From the NCBI RefSeq assembly GCF_003576345.1, contig NZ_QWGB01000005.1, positions 1,488,001 through 1,552,000 on the forward strand: a stretch of DNA of 64,000 nt. Direction: 5' to 3'. The DNA is from Henriciella barbarensis (GTDB lineage Bacteria > Pseudomonadota > Alphaproteobacteria > Caulobacterales > Hyphomonadaceae). The translations under genes and the position numbers were made by a program. This document shows, piece by piece, positions 48,889 to 58,781 of the stretch. The notes under the pieces were generated by a model, which saw only the letters and a program-made list of their open reading frames with translations, ran no database searches and was not told where the DNA came from. The first letter of the stretch is position 1. Every line of letters starts with the position of its first letter.

Positions 48889-50097
48889 ATGCCTCACGCC
48901 GCCTATATTTTTGACGCCGTCCGAACGCCTCGTGGCAAAGGTAAACCAGATGGATCACTGCATGAGGTAAAGCCTGTACGCCTGGTCGCTGATCTGCTCA
49001 CCGCGTTGCAAACACGCTATGACCTCGACACTGCCATGGTGAGTGATGTCGTGCTTGGGTGCGGACAGGCGCTTGGCGAACAAGGCGGTGCGATCGGTAA
49101 GGCGGCTGCCTTGATGGCGGGCTGGGACGACAGTGTGGCGGGTTGTCAGGTCGACCGCTTCTGCGGCTCCGGCCTTGAAACCGTGAACTCGGCCGCGACG
49201 CGGATCATGAGTGGCATGGAAGATCTGATCGTTGCGGGCGGCGTTGAGTCCATGTCCAGGATTCCGATGGGCTCGGGCGGCGGTGCATTGTTTTTCGACA
49301 GCGAACTGATGACCAAGGCCGGTTCTGTATCTCAAGGCGTGTCTGCGGACCTCATTGCAACGATCGGCGGCTACACCCGCGAGGATGTTGATGCATTTGC
49401 GCTTGGCTCTCAGCTTAAGGCGGCAGAGGCGCAGGCCAACGGCTACTTCGACAAGAGTCTCGTGCCCGTGCGTGATGCGGTTGGGCAAACAATTCTCAGC
49501 CATGACGAATTCGTCAAGCCAAAGACGACAATGGAGGGGCTGGGCGCGCTCAAGCCGTCCTTTGCGAAAATGGGCGCCATGGGAATGGACGCTGTCTGTC
49601 TGGCGAAATATCCGGAAGTGGCGAGCATCGACCATGTTCATACCGCGGGCAACTCGTCAGGTGTCGTCGATGGCGCAAGCGCTGTCCTGATCGGTTCGGA
49701 AGCTGCCGCAAAGAACCTGAATCTGACGCCGCGCGGCCGTATTGTCTCGATGGCGCTCGTCAGCACTGAGCCAACCATTATGCTGACCGGGCCGGCACCT
49801 GCTGTCACCAAGCTGCTTGGTCGCACCGGGCTTTCCGTCGATGACATCGACCTGTTCGAAGTCAACGAAGCCTTTGCTTCGGTTGTGCTGCGCTTTCGGG
49901 ACGAGCTGAACGTCCCTGAGGAAAAGATCAACGTGAACGGCGGTGCCATTGCGCTGGGCCATCCGATTGGCGCGACTGGCGGAATGCTGGTGGGGACGGT
50001 GCTCGACGAATTGGAGCGGCGCAAACTCAAGCGCGGCGTGTGCGTGCTTTGCATCGGCGGCGGCATGGGGATCGCCACGCTCATCGAACGTATTTGA
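48889..50097 (+). CDS. acetyl-CoA acyltransferase (FadA-type thiolase)
   Basis: This 402-residue classical thiolase has AYIFDAVRTPRGKGKPDGSL, catalytic Cys in DRFCGSGLETVNSA, the NEAF motif in FEVNEAFASVVLRF, GAIALGHPIGATGGM with the base His, and VCVLCIGGGMGIA with the second Cys. It performs the last step of beta-oxidation. It forms an operon with the following FadB-type multienzyme gene (14 bases apart), so the two proteins likely form the usual alpha2/beta2-type complex. Distinct from the two SCP2-type thiolases. Confidence 0.94.
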   Translation: MPHAAYIFDAVRTPRGKGKPDGSLHEVKPVRLVADLLTALQTRYDLDTAMVSDVVLGCGQALGEQGGAIGKAAALMAGWDDSVAGCQVDRFCGSGLETVNSAATRIMSGMEDLIVAGGVESMSRIPMGSGGGALFFDSELMTKAGSVSQGVSADLIATIGGYTREDVDAFALGSQLKAAEAQANGYFDKSLVPVRDAVGQTILSHDEFVKPKTTMEGLGALKPSFAKMGAMGMDAVCLAKYPEVASIDHVHTAGNSSGVVDGASAVLIGSEAAAKNLNLTPRGRIVSMALVSTEPTIMLTGPAPAVTKLLGRTGLSVDDIDLFEVNEAFASVVLRFRDELNVPEEKINVNGGAIALGHPIGATGGMLVGTVLDELERRKLKRGVCVLCIGGGMGIATLIERI

Positions 50098-50110
50098 GGA
50101 ATTTTCTATC

Positions 50111-52270
50111 ATGAAAAACGCAAGCTACGAAATCCGCCCCAGCGGCGCCGCGCTCGTCACCATCGACATGGAAGGCGGGGCCGTCAATGTGATGAACGAT
50201 GCTTTTCTGACCATGTTCGACGAGGTCCTTGACCGATTGGAGGCCGAGCGCGCGACCTTATCCGGCGTAATCGTGACATCCGGCAAGAGCACGTTTGTTG
50301 CCGGCGGGGATATCGCGAAAATTCTCCAATTGCGCGAGCAGGGGCCCGATGCAGGGTTTGCGTTTGTCCAAAGCCTCAAGGCGCAATTGCGTAGACTTGA
50401 GACTCTCGGTGTGCCCGTCGTAGCAGCGCTCAATGGCAGTGCCCTCGGCGGCGGGCTTGAACTCGCGCTGGCAGCTCATCGGCGTATTTCTGTGGAGGAT
50501 CCGAAGACACAATTCGGGTTTCCCGAAGTTGGCCTCGGACTGTTGCCTGGCGGCGGGGGTATCGTGCGCAGTGTACGCATGCTGGGCCTGATGAAGGCAT
50601 TGCCGCTGTTGACCGAGGGGCGCAAGCTTGGACCGGCCCAGGCGTTGGAGGCGGGACTGATTGATGAGATCGTTACCGATAAGCATGCGCTGATCGAGCG
50701 CGCAGAAGCGTGGATTGCCGACAAACCTGAGAGCGTAAAACCCTGGGACAAGAAAGGGTTTGTCATACCCGGCGGCGACATGTTCGCGCCAGCAAATGCT
50801 GGCGCCGTCGCAATGTTCCCAAGCATGATCTTCAAGAAGACAAAGGGATTGTTGCCTGCGGCGGAGCGCATTCTCACAGTTGCGGCCGAAAGCACCCAGG
50901 TGGGATTCGATTCTGCATGCGATCTGGAAAGCCGCGCCTTTGCCGAACTTCTGATGACGCCTGCGGCTGAAAACCTGATCCGCACCATGTTCCTGCAGAT
51001 GAACGAGATCAATGCCGGTGCAAGCCGTCCTTCTGACTTCGAAAGGTGCAAGGTTCGGACCATCGGTGTTCTTGGCGCAGGGATGATGGGGCGTGGAATC
51101 GCTTATTCTGCGGCAATTTCGGGCCTTAAGGTCTTCCTCAAGGATATTAGCCTGGAGGCGGCGGAGAAAGGTAAAGATTATTCTCGCGGTTTGCTTGATA
51201 AGGCAGTGGAGCGCGGCAAGCGCACGACCGAAGACCGGGACGCTACCCTCGCACTGATTACGCCAACTGCAGAGATGGCTGATCTTGCCGATTGCGATCT
51301 CGTGGTCGAGGCTGTGTTTGAGGATGTTGCTCTCAAACACTCGATTACGCGAGAGGTCGAAAGCGTATTGGGGCCGGATGCCGTGGTCGCCACCAACACG
51401 TCTACGCTACCAATCTCCATGTTGGCTGAAGCGTCCGGTCAGCCGGACAAGTTCATCGGCCTGCACTTTTTTTCGCCTGTCGACAAAATGCATATCGTGG
51501 AGATCATTTGCGGAAATAAAACCAGTCCGGACACGCTGGCCTTGGCATTCGATTTTGTTCAAAGCATTCGCAAGACACCGATCATCGTGAATGACAGCCG
51601 CGGGTTTTTTACGTCGCGTGTGTTCAGCGTCTTCGCCGATGAGGGCGACCGCCTGCTCAGGGATGGCGTCAACCCTGTCATTATCGAAAATCTCGCGCGA
51701 CAAATCGGGATGCCCGTGGGGCCACTGGCCATCCAGGACGAAGTCATGATGGACATGCTGTTGCGATCCTTCGAGACAAACCGCGCGCTGGATGAGCAGT
51801 TGGGCGACAACTATGCTTCCACGTACGAAGTCTGCGGCGAGTTTTGCGACATGATGTCGTCGATCGGGCGACCGGGAAGGAGCGCTGGCGCTGGCTTCTA
51901 CGACTATGATGAGAACGGCTCCAAAACATTGTGGCCCGGCCTCAAGGAGCGCTTTGGCGGCGACACGAAGCTTCCACTCGATGATATCCGCGACCGTTTG
52001 CTGTTCCGGATGGTTGTTGAAGCCGCTAGATGCCTTGACGAAGGAGTTGTGGCGAACGTGCGGGACGGAAATGTTGGCTCAATTCTGGCATTTGGCTTCC
52101 CCGTGCACACGGGCGGGGTTTTCCAGTTCATCGACTCCCGCGGCGTAGACGCCTTCATTATGCGGGCGAGTGAACTGGCTGAGGCTTATGGGCCACGATT
52201 CCAGATGCCCAAGGACTTTCAATCAACCCTCGATCGAGCCTCCGCCTCCAAGCTCAAGGAACCGGCTTGA
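50111..52270 (+). CDS. FadB/FadJ-type 3-hydroxyacyl-CoA dehydrogenase/enoyl-CoA hydratase
   Basis: Start at ATG 50111 gives 719 residues; the frame upstream is open within fadA but is a shadow. The N-terminal crotonase half has AALNGSALGGGLELALAAH and FPEVGLGLLPGGGG (both hydratase Glu residues present). The linker precedes the Rossmann half with IGVLGAGMMGRGIAYSAA, and the dehydrogenase signature LHFFSPVDKMHIVEII with its His. C-terminal GRPGRSAGAGFYDY as in FadB. It hydrates enoyl-CoA and oxidises the 3-hydroxyacyl-CoA with NAD. Confidence 0.95.
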   Translation: MKNASYEIRPSGAALVTIDMEGGAVNVMNDAFLTMFDEVLDRLEAERATLSGVIVTSGKSTFVAGGDIAKILQLREQGPDAGFAFVQSLKAQLRRLETLGVPVVAALNGSALGGGLELALAAHRRISVEDPKTQFGFPEVGLGLLPGGGGIVRSVRMLGLMKALPLLTEGRKLGPAQALEAGLIDEIVTDKHALIERAEAWIADKPESVKPWDKKGFVIPGGDMFAPANAGAVAMFPSMIFKKTKGLLPAAERILTVAAESTQVGFDSACDLESRAFAELLMTPAAENLIRTMFLQMNEINAGASRPSDFERCKVRTIGVLGAGMMGRGIAYSAAISGLKVFLKDISLEAAEKGKDYSRGLLDKAVERGKRTTEDRDATLALITPTAEMADLADCDLVVEAVFEDVALKHSITREVESVLGPDAVVATNTSTLPISMLAEASGQPDKFIGLHFFSPVDKMHIVEIICGNKTSPDTLALAFDFVQSIRKTPIIVNDSRGFFTSRVFSVFADEGDRLLRDGVNPVIIENLARQIGMPVGPLAIQDEVMMDMLLRSFETNRALDEQLGDNYASTYEVCGEFCDMMSSIGRPGRSAGAGFYDYDENGSKTLWPGLKERFGGDTKLPLDDIRDRLLFRMVVEAARCLDEGVVANVRDGNVGSILAFGFPVHTGGVFQFIDSRGVDAFIMRASELAEAYGPRFQMPKDFQSTLDRASASKLKEPA

Positions 52271-52272
52271 AC

Positions 52273-53076
52273 ATGTCCGATGGAGACGCCCGCCCAATAA
52301 CCGGTTCAATCGAATCCACACTGCACGACGGCGTGCTGCGTCTGACATTATCAGATCCCGACCGGCTGAATGCCATGACACCGGCACTTGCCGATGAGTT
52401 ATCCGCGAATCTCCAGTCGATCGGTAGCGATGTCCGCGTCGTGGTTCTTTCCGGGAAGGGCAAGCACTTCTGTTCCGGTGCAAATCTTGCCGACTTGCTG
52501 AAAGATCCCGAAGCACTGGCCGATGGCGGGGCAATCCTTGAGCAACATTACAATCCATTGATTATGGCGATCCAGGCGCTTCCGGTTCCGCTGATAACGT
52601 CGATAAGAGGAGCCGCGGCCGGTGTCGGGGCATCACTGGCCTTGATTGGCGATCTCATTATTGCGAGCGGCACAGCCTATTTCCTGCAGGCTTTCCGGCG
52701 AATAGGGCTTACACCCGATGGCGGCGCGCCCTTCATACTCACACAGGCAGTTGGAAGAGTGCGTGCCCTGGAGATGATGCTACTTGCGGAAAAGCTTCCG
52801 GCCCAGAAAGCTCTTGAATGGGGACTCGTCACACGAGTCGTTCCAGACGACGAACTTGATGCCACGGTCGACGCGATAGCCGGGGAGCTGGCTGAGGGCG
52901 CAAGTTTCGCGCTCGGCAAGATTCGACAAATGGCTTGGGCCGCAACCCGTTCAGGACTGGAAGAGGCACTGGCGCTCGAAGTGAAAACCCAGAGAGCGGC
53001 AGCAGCTACGCATGATTTTCAGGAAGGCCTTTCGGCGTTCATGGAAAAGCGTCGCCCCAGATTCACAGGCAATTGA
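52273..53076 (+). CDS. enoyl-CoA hydratase/isomerase (PaaG-like)
   Basis: The ATG at 52273 lies 2 bases after the FadB-type stop (a TTG at 52267 is also possible); 267 residues. Crotonase motifs GKGKHFCSGANLADLL, SIRGAAAGVGASLALIGD and the IGLTPDGGAPFILTQAVG segment with Asp instead of the second hydratase Glu. The first Glu position is Ala/Gly. This is the PaaG-type isomerase pattern (double-bond or oxepin isomerisation) rather than simple hydration. End RRPRFTGN is typical. Confidence 0.88.
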   Translation: MSDGDARPITGSIESTLHDGVLRLTLSDPDRLNAMTPALADELSANLQSIGSDVRVVVLSGKGKHFCSGANLADLLKDPEALADGGAILEQHYNPLIMAIQALPVPLITSIRGAAAGVGASLALIGDLIIASGTAYFLQAFRRIGLTPDGGAPFILTQAVGRVRALEMMLLAEKLPAQKALEWGLVTRVVPDDELDATVDAIAGELAEGASFALGKIRQMAWAATRSGLEEALALEVKTQRAAAATHDFQEGLSAFMEKRRPRFTGN

Positions 53077-53077
53077 C

Positions 53078-54343
53078 GTGAGTGTCGATCCAATCGGTGG
53101 TGTCCCGACACCCACGAGCAAAAAGCCGGGTATCGCACCGCGTCGCTTGCCAAACATCAATATCGCTCTGCTACTTTGCTTCGTCGCGGCCATCCTTGAA
53201 GGCGTCGACATTATTGCATTCGGTTTGGCGGCTGCCGAAATGAGAGCGGCCCTCGACCTGACGCCCGGGCAAATCGCTATCACGGCTAGCGCCAATATGG
53301 CCGCATTTGTCGTGGGTTCTCTCGCGGCTGGCTATGGTTCGGATCGTTTCGGTCGCAAGTGGATGTTTGTGGCGGCCATGGCCCTGATAGGCGTTTTCTC
53401 TTTGGCTACGGCTGCGGCCAGCAGCTTCGAGACCATGTTCGTGTATCGTACGCTGACAGGTGTGGGATTGGGCGGAGCGATGCCGATGTTCATCGCGCTG
53501 GCGGCTGAATCCGGTGCGCCCGAAGGCCGTGTGGCACGGGTCAGTATTATGCTGAGCGGCTCTCCGCTCGGAGGCGTCCTTGCAAGCCTTTTCGTAGCGA
53601 CGCAACTTGGGGAACACTGGCAGGCAATTTTCATCCTGGGCGGCGTCGGTCCGCTTCTGCTGATCCCTTTTCTATGGCTATGGATCAAACCTCCAGCCGA
53701 CCCGGAGAGTGGAGCCGATGATGAAGGCGTTGATGATGTGCGCCAGTCATCCCGCCCCTCCGTGTTCTGGGCTCTTTTCGGGCAGGGGCGTGCAGTTCTT
53801 TCCTGCCTGTTATGGCTTGGCCTGCTATCGATCCAGGTCCTGACCTATGCGCTGTTTAACTGGCTTCCCATCCTGTTGCGCGATCTCGCTTTGGAACGGT
53901 CGGAGGCGTCGCTCGCGATGAGCATTTTCATGATGGCCGCAGTGATCGGTAATGTCGTTATTGCGCGATTTGTGAAGGGGCAGGGGCGCTGGATCGCGGT
54001 TGGTGTTGTTGCCGTTGGCGTGGTGGCCAGTCTTCTGGCATTCGGCATTCCAGGCCAGACTTTCCAGAGCCTGCTGGTCATTTGCGGTTTTACGGGCATG
54101 TTTGTCCTAAGCGCGACCGTCCTGCTTTATGGACTGGCCACCGATGTCTATCCGCTGCGGGTCAGAGGAATTGGCGTTGGTGCGGCGACTGCGATGGGGC
54201 GGATCGGCGCCATCGGAGGCCCATTGATTGCCGGCACCATGCTGGGTCTGGGCATTACCACTGGAGTCCTCTTGCCGGCGTTAGCACCGTTTGGAGTCAT
54301 TGGCGGCGCGGCAGCTATTCTTCTTGCCCGCAGGGTGAGCTGA
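53078..54343 (+). CDS. MFS transporter (aromatic-acid:H+ symporter type)
   Basis: Start GTG 53078 is 2 bases after the crotonase stop; 421 residues and 12 membrane segments. Signature loop GYGSDRFGRKWMFVAA between TM2 and TM3, and a long hydrophilic loop (about 195-230) in the centre. The first helix carries LEGVDIIAFGLAA, reminiscent of the DGxD motif of the AAHS subfamily (PcaK, BenK) that imports aromatic or related acids with protons. Probably brings the substrate acid into the cell for the beta-oxidation operon it belongs to. Confidence 0.87.
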   Translation: MSVDPIGGVPTPTSKKPGIAPRRLPNINIALLLCFVAAILEGVDIIAFGLAAAEMRAALDLTPGQIAITASANMAAFVVGSLAAGYGSDRFGRKWMFVAAMALIGVFSLATAAASSFETMFVYRTLTGVGLGGAMPMFIALAAESGAPEGRVARVSIMLSGSPLGGVLASLFVATQLGEHWQAIFILGGVGPLLLIPFLWLWIKPPADPESGADDEGVDDVRQSSRPSVFWALFGQGRAVLSCLLWLGLLSIQVLTYALFNWLPILLRDLALERSEASLAMSIFMMAAVIGNVVIARFVKGQGRWIAVGVVAVGVVASLLAFGIPGQTFQSLLVICGFTGMFVLSATVLLYGLATDVYPLRVRGIGVGAATAMGRIGAIGGPLIAGTMLGLGITTGVLLPALAPFGVIGGAAAILLARRVS

Positions 54344-54464
54344 CAGCCTTAGCTCGCAACTGAATTTTGAAATAGAAGAAGAGCGAAGAGCAACAGGCGC
54401 CCGACTGCGAACTGGCAGGCGGGTCGGCCTCTTTGCCCGCTCCTGAATTATCTGGTCTGCTTGA

Positions 54465-56060
54465 TCATTCGCGCAATTCCCGCCGCAGGATCTTGCCGGC
54501 GGGATTTTTTGGCAACTCGTCAATAATTTCTACAAGACGGGGGACCTTGTACGCCGCCAGCTTCTCGCGACAGAGATCTATGATTTCGCTTTTATCGACT
54601 TTCGCGCCCGGCTTTAGGCTGATGACCGCTTTTACCGTTTCTCCCCGATAGGAATCGGCCACGCCGATAACCGCAACTTCAAGAGCGGCCGGATGGCCGT
54701 AGATCACGTCTTCGACTTCACGTGGCCAGATCTTGTATCCTCCGGCGATAATGACGTCCTTTTTTCGATCGATCAGATAAAGCCAGCCATCAGCGTCGAA
54801 GAAGCCAACGTCTCCGGTGTAAAAGCCGTCCGGGCGCATTGCGCGGGCACTGTCTTCAGGATTGCGCCAGTAGCCCGGTGAAACGCAAGGACCCCGCAGC
54901 ACGACTTCGCCGACACCGCCCGTATCAAGCGAAATGCCATTCTCGTCGACAATCATGGCTTCAAATGATGGAAGAAGTTTGCCGACTGACAGTGTTCCGC
55001 TGTTGGGATCAATGCGCCGTCGTTCTGAGTGTGGTTCCATGAACGCGGCGCCACTGGTCTCCGTGAGGCCGTATCCAGTTCGCAACGCGACACCAAAACG
55101 CTCCTCATAAGAATCGGCTACTGCAGCGGGGACCGGGGCGCCTCCGCTCATGGGAATCTTGAGTTTCGAGATCGCTTCGCGCGTTGCGCCCTTTGCATTC
55201 ATGATCGCAATGAAAGCGGTGATTGGACCGGCAGCAGCTTCAGGGGCATGTTTTTCGATCATCTCCACCACGACATCAGGATGGAAGCGATAATTGACGA
55301 TTACAGCTGCGGCTGCATGGATTGCCGTAGCCACGCTCATCACCACTCCCGACACGTGAAAGAGCGGGGCCAAAGCCAGCACATTGCCCTTCTCCGGGAG
55401 CGCATGCGCGTCGCGCGAGAGCGCTCCGCCCAAGGCAATCCCGCCCTGTGTAATAATGGCGCCTTTTGGCAAACCCGTGGTACCCGAGGTATATATGAGC
55501 GCCGCGATGTCGTCAGGCGACACATCTCGTGGTTTCCAGGTTTCTTGCTGGTGCCGTTGGATGTACGCGTTGAAATATTCGTAGTTGGAGGAGGAAAGAG
55601 GCGTCGGCAGCGGTATCCGACTGTCAATCTGTCCGTAAGCGACAGCATCTGCGGAAAGAACGATTTCTGGCCGATGCGTACCATCTGGCAGCCGATCAAA
55701 GACGTCATTCAGCAATTGCGGTTCAGCCATGAAGACGACGGGTTGGGCATCATTTAAAAGCAGGGCGACTTCTCGTGGACGGTACATGGGATTCATGGCG
55801 ACAAATACACCACCAAGCTTCCAGGTTGCGAGCATGGCAATGATCGCCTGTGGCAGGCTTTGTGCCTGGATCCCCAACCGGTCGCCACGAGAAAAGCCAT
55901 GTCTCGCCAGCGCAGCCGCGAAAACGCTGCTCTGCCGATCAACTTCGCGATAGGTCAGCGTGGCGTCGAAGTACCGGATGAAGGCGCCATTGGGATTACG
56001 TTCGGTGGCTGCTTCAAACATGGCAACTGCAGTAGGATACGTGGAAAGCATTTGTGACAT
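54465..56060 (-). CDS. long-chain-type acyl-CoA ligase (AMP-forming)
   Basis: Start at ATG 56060 (GGAG 10 bases upstream), 531 residues; a longer frame to 56120 is possible. ANL motifs: AALIYTSGTTGLPKGAIITQGG, ALAPLFHVSGVVM, TGYGLTETSGAAFMEPH, GFYTGDVGFFDADGWLYLIDRKKDVIIAGG-type hinge and PKNPAGKILRRELRE with catalytic Lys. Distinct from the ligase at 45252. It follows the TonB-dependent receptor gene by 83 bases on the same strand, suggesting import across the outer membrane followed by CoA activation. Confidence 0.9.
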   Translation of the reverse strand: MSQMLSTYPTAVAMFEAATERNPNGAFIRYFDATLTYREVDRQSSVFAAALARHGFSRGDRLGIQAQSLPQAIIAMLATWKLGGVFVAMNPMYRPREVALLLNDAQPVVFMAEPQLLNDVFDRLPDGTHRPEIVLSADAVAYGQIDSRIPLPTPLSSSNYEYFNAYIQRHQQETWKPRDVSPDDIAALIYTSGTTGLPKGAIITQGGIALGGALSRDAHALPEKGNVLALAPLFHVSGVVMSVATAIHAAAAVIVNYRFHPDVVVEMIEKHAPEAAAGPITAFIAIMNAKGATREAISKLKIPMSGGAPVPAAVADSYEERFGVALRTGYGLTETSGAAFMEPHSERRRIDPNSGTLSVGKLLPSFEAMIVDENGISLDTGGVGEVVLRGPCVSPGYWRNPEDSARAMRPDGFYTGDVGFFDADGWLYLIDRKKDVIIAGGYKIWPREVEDVIYGHPAALEVAVIGVADSYRGETVKAVISLKPGAKVDKSEIIDLCREKLAAYKVPRLVEIIDELPKNPAGKILRRELRE

Positions 56061-56142
56061 CTGAGTTGACTCCAAGCTGAATAGAAAATGGTCCCGCCGC
56101 TCCAGGAACGGCGGGGCCAAGGGTGGGCGGGGAGGAAACGCC

Positions 56143-58491
56143 CTAGAAAGTCTTACTCACACGAATGCCGTAGGTGCGCGGCATGCCCGCGAAGCGACGG
56201 GTCGTGTCATTGAGACGCGCCACATTGTTCCAGTAATACTCATCGGTGAGGTTGCGGACGTAACCGACAATTTTCCAGTCTCCGTCGGAAACGTTCACTC
56301 CGCCCTGAAGGTCGACAAGCGTATAGGCATCAATATCCAGCACCGGAAGCCGTCCGAACCCAGCCGTCGTTTCGCTGCGGTAGTTGATGGTGGTGGCGAC
56401 AAAGGCGCTCAAATTATCGTTGATGTTCCAGCTGTATCGAGCATCCGCCATAAGCTGGTTTTCGGGCGTGTATGGGAACGACTCGCCCTGAAAATTCGCT
56501 AGCGCAGCCGTAATCGTGTAGCCCTCGAAATCGCTCGTGACTTCCGAATTGATATGGGTCGCCGTTAAGGACAGGTCGAGGCCTGGCATTGGCCGGGCAT
56601 TCAACTGGAATTCGACACCAAGAATTTCGGACTCTGGCACGTTCACAATGCCTTCGAGCGCGCCAAGAACTGCAGGCTCCACCTGTGTGCGGCTTTTCAA
56701 TTGCTTGTCTTCATAATTGTAGAAGAAGACAGCGCCACTGGCATCGAGCCAGTCGCCAATCAGCGGCGAGCGTGCCCCCACTTCATACGCGAGGACGGAT
56801 TCCTGCACGACTGGCGACAACTGGTTCGCCGCGAGTGCGGGCAGAACCGGTCCGCTGCCACTCTTGTAGCCTTGGCTAACATTGCCATAAACCATGACCC
56901 GGTCGGCAGGCGACCATGACAGGTTTACGCGCCACGCAAGACTGTCCTCATTCAGTTCGCCCGTGACCTGGCCTGGCGTGACCGTTCCATCAACGGTTAG
57001 GCAATCGCCGACGGCCAGCGGCGCTGGAAGTGGACGGCTTGGCCCGCGCAGAATGTTGAAGAAGGCCGTCAGCGTGTTGGCCGTCTCCTGATTGCCGACG
57101 CGGCTACATGCAGCGTAATCAAGGTCAGCCTGCGTGTAGCGCAGTCCGACTGACCCAGTGAGCGTATCTGTAAGGTCGCGCTCGTAGTTGCCGAAGACCG
57201 CGGTTGTCTTGAAGTCCTGCTCTGTGTCGAGGAAGAAGCGTGTAAACGGACCGGTCGGAATCGCCGAGGCACCTGTGGTATAGGGTATCTGATAATCGTC
57301 GATCTGGGTCGTGTCGTCATCAGCATAGCTCAAACCGACGACCCAATTCGACCGGTCATAGTCTCCGACAAGGCGAACTTCCTGCGCAAAAGAAGTCGCA
57401 GTGCCCATGTTTTCCGTGAAAACGGCGGGCAGGCTCGTTGCGTCCAAATCCGCACGCTGGTGAAGATCCAGATCGGCATAGGACGTTAGCGAGATGATGC
57501 TCAAATTGTCTGTCAGCTCCCAGTTCGCCCGAAGGGCGGCCTGATAGAATTCATTATCCCGGCGCAGCGGGAAGCCAGCGTCATTCCAGTCAGCCGCGCG
57601 TGCGTCTTCCGGTGCAAGCGGATAGTTAATCAGCAGCGGGACGGCACCCGCGGCAACGGGGCGCTGTAGCAGTACTGAGCTGAGCTGTGACGCCTGAACG
57701 TCTGACTCATCCTTGAATCCACTCAGGGTAAAAGACAGATCGAAATTGTCAGTTACATCCAGATCGGCTGTAAAGCGGCCCTGCCAGAAGCGGCGCTCGC
57801 CGTGCTCATCATCACGTGTATAGCTTTCCTGCCAGGCGCCGCCATTATCGCCGCGAACGGCCAGACGCATGCGAAGGGCATCATTCACGGGGCCGGAAAT
57901 GAAGCCCTCTGACTGGATGCGGTCAAAGCTTGAATAGTCGAGCGTAACGCCCGCTTCAAAGGAATCTGTAGGCCTGTTGGCGATGTAGTTGATGGCGCCG
58001 CCGGTGGAATTTTGTCCGAACAACGTGCCCTGCGGCCCTTTCAGGACTTCAACACGCTGCAGGTCAAAGGACGTCCCGGAAGTCATCACGGAAAACGGAA
58101 GCGGCACTTCATCGAGATAGACGCTGACAGTCGGCCGGGCACCAATTGAAGTATCGAAGAAGCCCACGCCGCGCAGCGAATAGACCGGAACACCCGCGCC
58201 GCTTTCGACAGCGCTCAGCCCCGGCGTCACTTTGACGAGGTCGCTCACGTCCGAAACGCCAACCTCTTCCAGCCTTTCACCGCTCACTGCAGTGATCGAC
58301 ATCGGCACTTCAGCAAGGCTTTGAGACCTGCGCTGCGCTGTTACAACAACGACGTTTTGAACGAAGTCGCTTGCCGGTTCCGGCGCGGCACTCTCGGGCT
58401 CGTTATCGTCTGCGGTTTGTGCATAAGCGGCACTAAAGCAGGTGACGGCTGTAGACATACACAAAAGTGTGGCCAGTGAAATTTTTCTCAT
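56143..58491 (-). CDS. TonB-dependent outer-membrane receptor
   Basis: The 782-residue receptor has a signal peptide ending AAYAQ, a plug domain (VVVTAQRRSQSLAEVPMSITAVSGERL, TPGLSAVESGAGVPVYSLRGVGF, VYLDEVPLPF, LKGPQGTLFGQNSTGGAINYI) and a beta-barrel ending RVSKTF. This is the sphingomonad/Hyphomonas type whose members take up lipids, steroids, aromatics and other hydrophobic compounds via TonB/ExbBD. Good ribosome-binding site GGGAGGA before 58491. Lies between the ligase and HxlR genes, supporting uptake of the cluster's substrate. Confidence 0.93.
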   Translation of the reverse strand: MRKISLATLLCMSTAVTCFSAAYAQTADDNEPESAAPEPASDFVQNVVVVTAQRRSQSLAEVPMSITAVSGERLEEVGVSDVSDLVKVTPGLSAVESGAGVPVYSLRGVGFFDTSIGARPTVSVYLDEVPLPFSVMTSGTSFDLQRVEVLKGPQGTLFGQNSTGGAINYIANRPTDSFEAGVTLDYSSFDRIQSEGFISGPVNDALRMRLAVRGDNGGAWQESYTRDDEHGERRFWQGRFTADLDVTDNFDLSFTLSGFKDESDVQASQLSSVLLQRPVAAGAVPLLINYPLAPEDARAADWNDAGFPLRRDNEFYQAALRANWELTDNLSIISLTSYADLDLHQRADLDATSLPAVFTENMGTATSFAQEVRLVGDYDRSNWVVGLSYADDDTTQIDDYQIPYTTGASAIPTGPFTRFFLDTEQDFKTTAVFGNYERDLTDTLTGSVGLRYTQADLDYAACSRVGNQETANTLTAFFNILRGPSRPLPAPLAVGDCLTVDGTVTPGQVTGELNEDSLAWRVNLSWSPADRVMVYGNVSQGYKSGSGPVLPALAANQLSPVVQESVLAYEVGARSPLIGDWLDASGAVFFYNYEDKQLKSRTQVEPAVLGALEGIVNVPESEILGVEFQLNARPMPGLDLSLTATHINSEVTSDFEGYTITAALANFQGESFPYTPENQLMADARYSWNINDNLSAFVATTINYRSETTAGFGRLPVLDIDAYTLVDLQGGVNVSDGDWKIVGYVRNLTDEYYWNNVARLNDTTRRFAGMPRTYGIRVSKTF

Positions 58492-58781
58492 CGTTTATCC
58501 TCCCTATGGCGCAAGCGCCTTTGCGTCTCTTAGGTGTACGCTCAGCGAAAAATGACTTTGTGGTCGAGCCTTGTCTGTCCCTGTCTTGGGCGACGAGCGG
58601 GCATGAAGGACTTTGATACGCGGCTGCCGGCCAAACTCAGGCGATCGCATGGCGCATGCCGTGCTATCATGTGGTCGATTTGGTAGACGAAGTTCCAGCC
58701 TGCGAAACGCTTGCTGATCGATCTTTCCCGCAGGGATGGCAATCGGCAGGACCGAGAGCCTTCTTGCCTGTCGGACAGATT
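58492..58781. other. intergenic region between receptor and HxlR gene
   Basis: About 290 bases; contains the receptor promoter and a short palindrome GGCGCAAGCGCC (58508-58519) 17 bases before the receptor start. No supported gene. Confidence 0.45.

Noticed and set aside
50258-51340. 360-codon minus-strand frame opposite the FadB-type gene
   Set aside because: Antisense shadow of a strongly supported multienzyme gene.
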